This document shows, one piece after another, positions 34,870-35,000 of a stretch of DNA of 35,000 nt. Each line of letters opens with the position of its first letter. Position 1 is the stretch's first letter. The notes below the pieces were generated by a model. It was not told where the DNA came from, did not search any database, and was given only the letters and a program-made list of their open reading frames with translations. The stretch is from Theodoxus fluviatilis (Eukaryota > Mollusca > Gastropoda > Cycloneritida > Neritidae), in contig JAWQFJ010001830.1 in NCBI GenBank assembly GCA_034096865.1, forward strand, positions 52,501 through 87,500. Reading direction: 5' to 3'. The position numbers and the translations under genes were made by a program.

Positions 34870-35000
34870 ACACAGAGCAAAGCAGAGCTAGGATGTGCAT
34901 GTCTTCAACAATGACTAACATTGCCTGTGACAGAAACACTACCTGTGACAGTGGGCTTGTTCAGGAGGCACAGCGCTGCACGTGTTTCACTCCTGAACAG
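5587..35000 (+). CDS. mael: maelstrom (mael) gene, exons 1-12, 3' end beyond the window
   Basis: Gene-level entry. Coding join: 5587-5691, 9159-9269, 9963-10047, 12436-12582, 13857-13898, 15061-15194, 22588-22823, 23937-24043, 27601-27685, 30135-30348, 34592-34703, 34934-35000. Every intron is GT/AG and the exon phases chain without a break through 1445 nt. The product has an HMG box (residues 1 to about 70), then the MAEL domain (about 101-360). Its RNase-H-like fold carries a Glu-Cys-His-Cys metal site, here E127 (in AEVGALEY), C331, H334 and C342. An acidic, probably disordered tail follows. Maelstrom acts in the germline piRNA pathway, in nuage and nucleus, and is needed for transposon silencing. 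Introns total about 28 kb of repeats and transposon debris. The stop codon and 3' UTR are not in the window. Confidence 0.95.
6230..7783 (+). mobile_element. Decayed non-LTR retrotransposon (CR1/L2-like), 3' half
   Basis: Fragments of a reverse transcriptase appear in successive frames. About 6255-6480 reads [11 protein letters not shown], then [20 protein letters not shown] and VFLDLKKAF. About 6590 reads [12 protein letters not shown], and 6691 onward FADDT, the catalytic block. A long open frame at 6744-7505 ([52 protein letters not shown]) is the C-terminal connection and thumb region. Several frameshifts and a stop break the ORF, so it is inactive; it is 5'-truncated with no endonuclease domain. 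The 3' end has AATAAAG followed by a short (AATC)n tail at about 7764-7783, as in many CR1/L2-group elements. It sits in mael intron 1 in sense orientation. Confidence 0.9.
7784..7990. repeat. (CT)n microsatellite with C-run
   Basis: Long CT array with CCCT and TTTC interruptions and a C-rich core near 7940-7970. It starts exactly at the AATC tail of the LINE, suggesting it grew from that tail. Confidence 0.95.
7991..9158 (+). other. Rest of mael intron 1, no gene seen
   Basis: Holds a poly-C run near 8190, an AT dinucleotide run at 8819-8848, and otherwise unrecognised AT-rich sequence. No conserved ORF on either strand. Confidence 0.55.
9159..9269 (+). CDS. mael: mael exon 2: rest of HMG box
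   Basis: Encodes [20 protein letters not shown] and then [17 protein letters not shown] (37 residues). The L...E...Y..MA...K pattern is helix 3 of an HMG box and joins exon 1 in phase 0. The acceptor is TTTTGTCTCTGTAG|AGC and the donor TCG|GTGAGT. Confidence 0.93.
9423..9908. repeat. (CA)n-rich array in mael intron 2
   Basis: CA dinucleotide runs broken by TACACA, TTCACA and TTCTTACACACT motifs, with one 55-bp MITE inserted. Repeat-driven ORFs in all frames are not genes. It ends about 55 bp before exon 3. Confidence 0.95.
9587..9641. mobile_element. 55-bp micro-MITE with perfect 9-bp TIRs
   Basis: CAGACCTGC at 9587-9595 pairs perfectly with GCAGGTCTG at 9633-9641. The flanks carry a 6-bp direct repeat TATAAT (9581-9586 and 9642-9647). 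The interior GGATGCTACTCTTTGG...TTGGCAG closely matches the right end of the 454-bp MITE at 24827-25280, which makes this an extremely shortened family member and not a chance palindrome. Confidence 0.75.
9963..10047 (+). CDS. mael: mael exon 3: linker after HMG box
   Basis: Encodes [20 protein letters not shown] and then SLLVKDQG plus one base; charged linker between HMG box and MAEL domain. The acceptor GTGTTTCAG|ACC is clear and phase 0. The donor is the weakest call in the gene: GGAG|GTTGGT at 10047 is preferred, but AATG|GTATTT at 10017 gives the same phase and would shorten the linker by ten residues. Confidence 0.8.
10292..10827. repeat. AAGGTCA-rich dispersed repeat, copy 1
   Basis: Aligns almost base for base with 27036-27580 (from GGCAAAGTAAGCCC to GGGCTTTGCCCTTCTTGTT). 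It contains several direct and inverted copies of TCAAGGTCA/TGACCTTGA. Relative to copy 2 the left part (26731-27035) is missing. Probably a non-autonomous mobile repeat; superfamily unknown. Confidence 0.85.
10832..11624 (-). mobile_element. Internally deleted hAT-type element, CAGGGGTG family
   Basis: The right end is CACCCCTG (11617-11624), preceded by subterminal GGGCGAGT/ACTCGCCC motifs at 11537-11608. The 20053-21028 element has the same end motifs, so this is the same family. The interior encodes a transposase C-terminus on the - strand. The left boundary is uncertain, as no clear matching TIR was found near 10832. Confidence 0.7.
10946..11392 (-). pseudogene. hAT transposase C-terminal fragment
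   Basis: The - strand frame begins [20 protein letters not shown], continues [20 protein letters not shown], and ends in an E-rich acidic tail and a stop. The E..FS.M...K...R..L....L..L pattern is the hAT dimerisation region near the C-terminus. No N-terminal zinc finger or catalytic core lies upstream, because the 5' TIR follows within about 230 bp, so the gene is internally deleted and cannot make a working transposase. Confidence 0.8.
11625..11888 (+). other. Part of mael intron 3 with a CCAT-repeat scrap
   Basis: Mostly unrecognised. Its end, GATAGGCCCTTAAACTCC followed by CCATCCATCC (11856-11887), matches the 3' end of the CCAT-tailed dispersed repeat and directly adjoins the 38-bp array. 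Confidence 0.5.
11889..12435 (+). repeat. 38-bp minisatellite carrying splice sites, 14.4 copies
   Basis: Exact 38-bp period from 11889: fourteen full units, then a 15-bp partial unit (TACGCTGTGTGACAG) whose last two bases are the AG acceptor of mael exon 4. Each unit reads pyrimidine-rich TTTCCTTATGCTGTGTGACAG, then a 12-nt CAATACACCAGA, then GTAAGT. Thus every unit has an acceptor-like end, and eleven of fourteen have a GT donor (GTAAGT in nine, GTAGGT and GTAAGA in one each). The three units nearest exon 4 have ATAAGT instead, losing the donor. Confidence 0.97.
12436..12582 (+). CDS. mael: mael exon 4: MAEL domain start with metal-site Glu
   Basis: Encodes (D)[20 protein letters not shown], then [20 protein letters not shown] and TFHAFLKPG. 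The AE(V/I)G...Y.L..G(V/I)......(I/L).PG pattern is the MAEL domain; the Glu (residue 127) is the predicted first metal ligand of the ECHC set. Enters in phase 1 from the acceptor that ends the 38-bp array. The donor is CCTG|GTAAGG, with TG repeats starting seven bases later. Confidence 0.93.
12590..13768. repeat. (TG)n-rich array with ~120-150-bp higher-order units
   Basis: Fills almost all of mael intron 4. TG runs are mixed with TGTCTTTG and TCTGTG variants. A marker motif GGGTGGGAAGGGGAGTG recurs after 12971, 13119, 13238 and 13363, showing segmental duplications within the array. Long ORFs of Cys/Val or His/Thr in all frames are artefacts. Confidence 0.95.
13857..13898 (+). CDS. mael: mael exon 5 (42 nt)
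   Basis: Small exon encoding (G)[13 protein letters not shown] plus one base. It continues PG of exon 4 to give PG-x-IP-x-G-(F/Y)-(R), the conserved MAEL motif. The acceptor TTTCTCTTACAG and donor CAGG|GTAAGA are both strong; phase 1 on both sides. Confidence 0.93.
14113..14299. repeat. CCAT-tailed dispersed repeat, copy A
   Basis: About 185 bp with the family landmarks CTGTGGGTT, AATTGACCCACCGCGTCTCC, AAGAGGAGAATAAATAGGGA, GTGGCCTTACATAGCC and GCTGATAGGCCGTAAAAC, then a CCATC-type tail. SINE- or MITE-like; no coding capacity. Confidence 0.85.
14310..15050. repeat. Diverged ~37-bp minisatellite running into exon 6
   Basis: Roughly 17-20 degenerate copies of a unit like CTACAAATCTGTGGTGTTTA...GAGTATCTATGGCT, with an AT run at 14548-14576. 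The last copy (CCGCAAATCTGTGGTGTG) leads straight into CTTTTTGCAG, the exon 6 acceptor. It is older and more diverged than the other arrays. Confidence 0.9.
15061..15194 (+). CDS. mael: mael exon 6
   Basis: Encodes (A)[20 protein letters not shown], then [14 protein letters not shown] and [10 protein letters not shown]. The (K/H)-x-I-P-x-x-(N)-F motif and the following PP(L/I)(F/Y)C match the MAEL domain. Acceptor CTTTTTGCAG, donor TCTG|GTAGGC; enters phase 1, exits phase 0. Minisatellites abut both ends. Confidence 0.93.
15203..15492. repeat. 33-bp minisatellite, left segment
   Basis: About nine copies of CACCACTGTCTGTGTAATCC-TCATCACTCTCAC (33 bp), starting eight bases after the exon 6 donor. 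It ends at the insertion of a 4-kb element; the array resumes at 19495. On the - strand the unit reads as an acidic 11-residue repeat ([11 protein letters not shown]), but other frames are open too. Confidence 0.95.
15493..19494. mobile_element. 4.0-kb TIR element with 8-bp target duplication
   Basis: TAGCATGGCCACA at 15493-15505 is the exact reverse complement of TGTGGCCATGCTA at 19482-19494. The flanks are GTGTAATC on both sides (15485-15492 and 19495-19502), an 8-bp target duplication within the 33-bp array. No transposase is seen: all ORFs are under about 100 codons and unrecognised. The interior is AT-rich with two more GC/CpG-containing patches (about 16240-16680 and 18090-18560). Landmarks include TATAAATAG near 18147, CCAAT/ATTGG motifs, CACGTGAC (near 16572 and 18421), and a GCGAAGC-CGCTTCGC hairpin near 19240. 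The 8-bp duplication fits hAT or P superfamilies; the TIR does not decide. Confidence 0.85.
19495..20052. repeat. 33-bp minisatellite, middle segment
   Basis: About 17 copies of the intron 6 unit. Two-base and larger deletions (for example ACTGTGTGTAATCC instead of ACTGTCTGTGTAATCC) shift the reading frame, so this is not a maintained coding repeat. Confidence 0.95.
20053..21028 (-). mobile_element. 976-bp hAT-type element, CAGGGGTG TIRs
   Basis: CAGGGGTG at 20053-20060 pairs with CACCCCTG at 21021-21028, and TGTAA flanks both ends (20048-20052, 21029-21033). Subterminal ACTCGCCC / GGGCGAGT motifs occur at both ends. It is inserted in the 33-bp array. The - strand encodes only the N-terminal zinc-finger part of a transposase, so the element is non-autonomous. 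Confidence 0.85.
20225..20716 (-). pseudogene. hAT transposase N-terminal fragment with TTF-type zinc finger
   Basis: 163 codons from [16 protein letters not shown]. The segment [20 protein letters not shown] followed by [13 protein letters not shown] has the C-x2-C ... H ... H layout of the TTF-type zinc finger of hAT-derived proteins (ZNF862/KIAA1586-like family). The catalytic core and dimerisation domain are absent: the frame stops after a short helix ([20 protein letters not shown]). The frame is open upstream to 20980, but that part is terminal non-coding sequence. Confidence 0.75.
21029..21470. repeat. 33-bp minisatellite, right segment with degenerate edge
   Basis: About six good copies (to about 21225), then progressively diverged CACCACCACCAT/ATCATCATCACC units to about 21470. 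Edge divergence is typical of old tandem arrays. The - strand frame stays open (D/E/S/G/Y-rich) across it. Confidence 0.9.
21560..22395 (-). mobile_element. Non-LTR retrotransposon 3' fragment with C-terminal C2H2 finger
   Basis: The - strand frame encodes a reverse-transcriptase C-terminus: [71 protein letters not shown]. In a second frame (21577-21765) follows [21 protein letters not shown], the C2H2-like finger that ends this LINE type; a frameshift near 21690-21720 separates the two. 5'-truncated: no endonuclease and no catalytic FADD block. Sits antisense in mael intron 6. Confidence 0.88.
22396..22587 (+). other. End of mael intron 6 with CA runs
   Basis: CA-rich tracts (about 22401-22505), then GTCTTTGCTGCATGCAG, the exon 7 acceptor. 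Confidence 0.7.
22588..22823 (+). CDS. mael: mael exon 7
   Basis: Largest exon in the window (78 codons plus 2 nt). Encodes [20 protein letters not shown], a central [20 protein letters not shown], and ends SSWDDKQDA(R). It falls in the helical middle of the MAEL domain, where conservation is low, so the call rests on phase (0 in, 2 out), good splice sites (GCTGCATGCAG; CCG|GTAAGA) and an open, GC-richer frame. Confidence 0.88.
23040..23740 (-). mobile_element. Non-LTR retrotransposon (CR1/L2-like) 3' fragment
   Basis: The - strand frame reads [20 protein letters not shown] at its start, then [48 protein letters not shown], and ends [12 protein letters not shown] at 23112. These are the C-terminal blocks of CR1/L2-group reverse transcriptases. 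An intact 184-codon frame (23112-23666) suggests a fairly young copy. About 70 bp of 3' UTR follow. Antisense in mael intron 7. Confidence 0.88.
23937..24043 (+). CDS. mael: mael exon 8
   Basis: Encodes (R)[20 protein letters not shown], then [15 protein letters not shown] plus one base. Enters in phase 2 and leaves in phase 1, exactly as exons 7 and 9 require. Acceptor GTGTATTTCAG, donor GCTG|GTAGGC. The CDLH resembles the metal motif but is not it; the true C-x2-H is in exon 9. Confidence 0.85.
24241..24440. repeat. CCAT-tailed dispersed repeat, copy B
   Basis: CCCTGTGGGTTCGGGGTAAG, GACCCACCGCGTCTCC, AGAGGCGAATAACTAGGGAC, TACATAGCCTACAAAGCC and GATAGGCCATAAAACACC, then a degenerate CCAACCGACC tail. 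Confidence 0.87.
24684..24826. repeat. CCAT-tailed dispersed repeat, copy C (left part)
   Basis: Same family (CCACCTGTGGGTT ... AGGCGAATAAATAGGGATAT ... CAGTGGCATACATAAC). It is cut at 24826 by a MITE; the right part of the same copy resumes at 25281 (CATAGCCTACAAAGGTTGATAGG ...). Confidence 0.85.
24827..25280. mobile_element. 454-bp MITE with CAGAGCTGCCAA inverted ends
   Basis: CAGAGCTGCCAA at 24827-24838 pairs with TTGGCAGCTCTG at 25269-25280. Flanks CATAAC and CATAGC give a 6-bp target duplication with one change. It splits a CCAT-tailed repeat. Inside are CTACGAT repeats near the left end, three related segments of CGCTT..CG..GGCGG.TCAGCGCT type, and poly-C runs (29 C at 25045-25073 and another near 25120). 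No ORF of note. Confidence 0.83.
25281..25325. repeat. CCAT-tailed dispersed repeat, copy C (right part)
   Basis: CATAGCCTACAAAGGTTGAT, AGGCCACAAAATTCC and a short CCATCC tail complete the copy interrupted at 24826. Confidence 0.8.
25336..25573. mobile_element. Small inverted-repeat element (MITE)
   Basis: CACAACGGCGATTTATC at 25347-25363 is the exact reverse complement of GATAAATCGCCGTTGTG at 25544-25560. The outer bases GGGCCCGTATT and AATACAG are partly complementary. About 240 bp, no ORF; directly after CCAGTCC repeats. Confidence 0.7.
25718..25901. repeat. CCAT-tailed dispersed repeat, copy D
   Basis: GTACCCCTTGTGGGTTGGGAG, GACCCACTGCGTCTCCC, AGGCGAATATATAGGGACAT and GGCTGATGGGCCATAAAAC, then a CCATCCATCC tail. 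Confidence 0.88.
25902..26031. repeat. CCAT-tailed dispersed repeat, copy E (3' part)
   Basis: Begins mid-element at TAAGAGGCAAATAAATAGGG and ends GGCTGATGGGCCATAAAAC, then a CCAC/CCAT tail that has grown into the 650-bp array on its right. Probably a tandem partial copy of D. Confidence 0.85.
26019..26690. repeat. (CCAC/CCAT)n then (CCCCT)n arrays
   Basis: Tetranucleotide CCAC/CCAT tract to about 26535, then a pentanucleotide CCCCT tract (about 26540-26655), then CCAT again to 26690. The - strand is (GGGGA)n over the pentamer tract, a strong G-quadruplex candidate. Long Pro/Thr or Gly/Trp ORFs are artefacts. Confidence 0.95.
26731..27580. mobile_element. AAGGTCA-rich dispersed repeat, copy 2 (longer)
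   Basis: Begins TTTGACTCACATGCGAAGC with TTCGTCCGTCCGGGCG, contains many TCAAGGTCA/TGACCTTGA motifs, and ends GGGCTTTGCCCTTCTTGTT. GACTCACATGC occurs near both ends in inverted orientation (26733, 27550). The 3' 545 bp aligns with copy 1 at 10292-10827. No coding region. It stops only 20 bp before the start of mael exon 9. Confidence 0.82.
27601..27685 (+). CDS. mael: mael exon 9: Cys/His part of the MAEL metal motif
   Basis: Encodes (V)[20 protein letters not shown], then MAIVKKY(C). CEFH...C (C331, H334, C342) is the C-x2-H-x7-C part of the Glu-Cys-His-Cys site, followed by the conserved helix ..(M/L)A(I/V)(V/C)KK. The acceptor GGCATTGCAG at 27600 gives phase 1 to match exon 8. A nearer AG (GTTGCAG at 27621) would break the chain of phases. 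The donor is TACTG|GTGAGT, phase 2. The second half of the exon is part of a 131-bp triplication. Confidence 0.93.
27643..28035 (+). repeat. 131-bp tandem triplication covering the 3' half of mael exon 9
   Basis: AAGATGCAGCCCTGTGTGCC occurs at 27643, 27774 and 27905. Each 131-bp unit holds the last 43 nt of exon 9, the GTGAGT donor, 70 nt of intron (GAGTTGCACAGACTGC...) and a TG run. Only the first copy is joined to the exon's real acceptor. Copies 2 and 3 keep exon half and donor unchanged, implying a recent event. A TGA follows the donor in frame (TGG TGA), so reading through stops at once. Confidence 0.95.
28016..28290. repeat. (TG)n array
   Basis: TG repeats with TCTG and TTTG interruptions, continuing from the last 131-bp unit. 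A shorter CA stretch lies at 28372-28475. Confidence 0.93.
28291..28622 (+). other. Part of mael intron 9, nothing coding
   Basis: Unrecognised sequence with CA runs. Confidence 0.5.
28623..28797. repeat. CCAT-tailed dispersed repeat, copy F
   Basis: TATTCCCCAGTGGGTTCAGG, GACCCACAGCGTCTCCC, AAGAGGCGAATAATTAAGGA, GGCCTTACGTTGCCTACAAT and GCTGATAGGCCGTAAAACACC, leading into a CCAT tail. Confidence 0.88.
28795..28898. repeat. (CCAT)n microsatellite
   Basis: Tail of copy F, expanded to about 100 bp of CCATCCATC with a few CTGTG interruptions. Confidence 0.95.
28899..29210 (+). other. Part of mael intron 9, unrecognised
   Basis: No conserved frame could be defended on either strand. The phases of exons 9 and 10 join directly, so no exon is needed here. 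Confidence 0.45.
29211..29464. repeat. 34-bp minisatellite, left segment
   Basis: Units of TAGCTTGTATTCACAGTGAC-TTTTAAAGAATATC with variable length. Interrupted at 29465 by a SINE and continued at 29880. Confidence 0.93.
29465..29879 (-). mobile_element. tRNA-derived SINE with (AAG)n tail
   Basis: On the - strand it begins TGGCCGAGTGGTTAGCGCGC, a perfect pol III A box (TGGCCGAGTGG) of tRNA type. A B-box-like GCGTTCGAAGC follows about 55 bp on. The body includes GGTCTCATCCGAAGGACC read on the + strand, and the 3' end is (AAG)n (29465-29482). CTAGCTT flanks both sides (29458-29464 and 29880-29886), a 7-bp target duplication in the 34-bp array. The B box and tRNA fold are degraded, so this is a SINE and not a tRNA gene. 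Confidence 0.87.
29880..30040. repeat. 34-bp minisatellite, right segment
   Basis: Same unit (TAGCTTGTATTCATAGTGAC TTTTAAAGAATATC) after the SINE, ending about 95 bp before exon 10. Confidence 0.93.
30135..30348 (+). CDS. mael: mael exon 10: end of MAEL domain and start of tail
   Basis: Encodes (C)[40 protein letters not shown] and a Ser/Pro/Arg-rich stretch ending [12 protein letters not shown]...F...LT..H(V/L)P followed by (M)V(V/I)(L/I)D is the end of the MAEL domain. Acceptor TTTTTATTCTGCAG, donor GCAG|GTAGGC; enters phase 2, exits phase 0. Confidence 0.93.
30368..31192. repeat. 18-bp minisatellite, about 45 copies
   Basis: Unit TCTTGTGTTCATAGCAAG, starting 19 nt after the exon 10 donor. 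The period is a multiple of three, so ORFs stay open on both strands (LAMNTR on -, VFIASL on +); these are artefacts. A stray piece recurs at 31332-31354. Confidence 0.96.
31193..31814 (+). other. Part of mael intron 10 with short duplications
   Basis: GTTCAGGCTG(A/C)TGTCACAGCC occurs at about 31190 and 31359, and ATGCACACAG(A/C) with CCATGCCTTGAA more than once, so this is a diverged segmental duplication. CA-rich near 31595-31675. Confidence 0.6.
31815..32863. repeat. 38-bp minisatellite, left segment with 342-bp higher-order unit
   Basis: Unit GATGCGTGTAGTGTGAATAA-GATGTGTAGTGTAAGAGA; left edge diverged, then homogeneous. Variants GGGTGAAGTGC(T/G)AACAAG and GTAGAGTAAG mark individual units; the run beginning GTGTGAATGAGATG near 32181 recurs 342 bp (nine units) later near 32523. 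The 546-codon - strand ORF over it is an artefact of a stop-free repeat. Confidence 0.96.
32864..34138 (+). mobile_element. 1.28-kb hAT-like element with CAGACCTGTTTACCC TIRs
   Basis: CAGACCTGTTTACCC at 32864-32878 pairs perfectly with GGGTAAACAGGTCTG at 34124-34138; GTGAAG flanks both sides (32858-32863, 34139-34144). CTTCCGCA motifs lie near both ends. It carries only remains of a transposase and is internally deleted. Inserted in the 38-bp array, which resumes at 34139. Confidence 0.88.
33251..33544 (+). pseudogene. Transposase N-terminal fragment with BED-like zinc finger
   Basis: 97 codons from [33 protein letters not shown] followed by [10 protein letters not shown] is a C-x2-C...H-x4-H finger of the BED/TTF type found in hAT-like transposases. 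A TAG at 33542 interrupts the frame, which then stays open to 33742 ([11 protein letters not shown]..., [15 protein letters not shown]). A further scrap, [19 protein letters not shown], lies in another frame at about 33738-33797. Catalytic core missing. Confidence 0.75.
34139..34460. repeat. 38-bp minisatellite, right segment
   Basis: About eight further units after the transposon, degenerating near 34440-34460, about 130 bp before exon 11. Confidence 0.95.
34592..34703 (+). CDS. mael: mael exon 11: acidic tail
   Basis: Encodes [20 protein letters not shown], then [17 protein letters not shown] plus one base. Low-complexity acidic stretch after a YSDEE motif that looks like a CK2 phosphorylation site (inference). 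Acceptor GTTGTGACCAG (weak polypyrimidine tract), donor GCCC|GTAAGT; phase 0 in, 1 out. Not conserved with other maelstroms, so it rests on phase, splice sites and frame. Confidence 0.8.
34816..34868. repeat. (GA)n microsatellite
   Basis: GAGAGAGA run in mael intron 11; a TG run lies just before it (34746-34762). Confidence 0.95.
34934..35000 (+). CDS. mael: mael exon 12 (runs off the window)
   Basis: From the acceptor TTGCCTGTGACAG the phase-1 frame gives (Q)[20 protein letters not shown] and stays open to the last base. A second acceptor with the same CCTGTGACAG sequence ends at 34951 and would drop six codons in frame. No conserved motif, so moderate confidence. Confidence 0.65.

Overview
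The window is animal nuclear DNA: short exons with GT/AG junctions, very long introns and dense micro- and minisatellites. Several dispersed families look like those of marine lophotrochozoans (a mollusc is my best guess, low confidence). Two conserved genes are recognisable, head to head. On the + strand, twelve exons from 5587 to the right edge form a maelstrom (mael) gene: HMG box, then the MAEL RNase-H-like domain with its E...C-x2-H...C metal motif, then an acidic tail. All twelve junctions keep one reading frame (1445 nt, 481 codons plus 2 nt), and the gene runs off the window. On the - strand, 5238-5062 is the first coding exon of mitochondrial ribosomal protein L17 (MRPL17). The 348 bp between the two start codons should hold a shared divergent promoter.

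Layout. 1-2092: a 43-bp minisatellite interrupted by a MITE with 70-bp inverted repeats. 3416-4450: a foldback-like element whose arms are arrays of 15-mers. 5062-5691: MRPL17 exon 1, promoter, mael exon 1. Intron 1: a decayed LINE and a CT array. Introns 2-3: CA arrays, a 55-bp MITE, an AAGGTCA-rich dispersed repeat, a hAT fragment, and a 38-bp minisatellite that ends exactly at the exon 4 acceptor. Introns 4-5: TG arrays, a CCAT-tailed repeat and a ~37-bp array running into exon 6. Intron 6 (7.4 kb): one 33-bp minisatellite split by a 4.0-kb TIR element and a 1.0-kb hAT derivative, then a LINE fragment. Introns 7-8: a second LINE tail, CCAT-tailed repeats, MITEs, and CCAC/CCAT/CCCCT arrays. 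Exon 9: its 3' half is present in three 131-bp tandem copies. Introns 9-10: TG arrays, a 34-bp array split by a tRNA-derived SINE, an 18-bp array at the exon 10 donor, and a 38-bp array split by a third TIR element.

Two patterns stand out. First, minisatellites repeatedly begin or end within a few bases of mael splice sites. In intron 3 every repeat unit carries an acceptor, and 11 of 14 also carry a donor around a 12-nt mini-exon. Second, four separate minisatellites are each interrupted by transposable elements with readable target duplications. Mael is itself a piRNA-pathway, transposon-silencing factor, so the introns of a silencing gene are here filled with transposon remains. No bacterial genes, CRISPR arrays, tRNA or rRNA genes were seen. 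The many long ORFs over the arrays are repeat artefacts.
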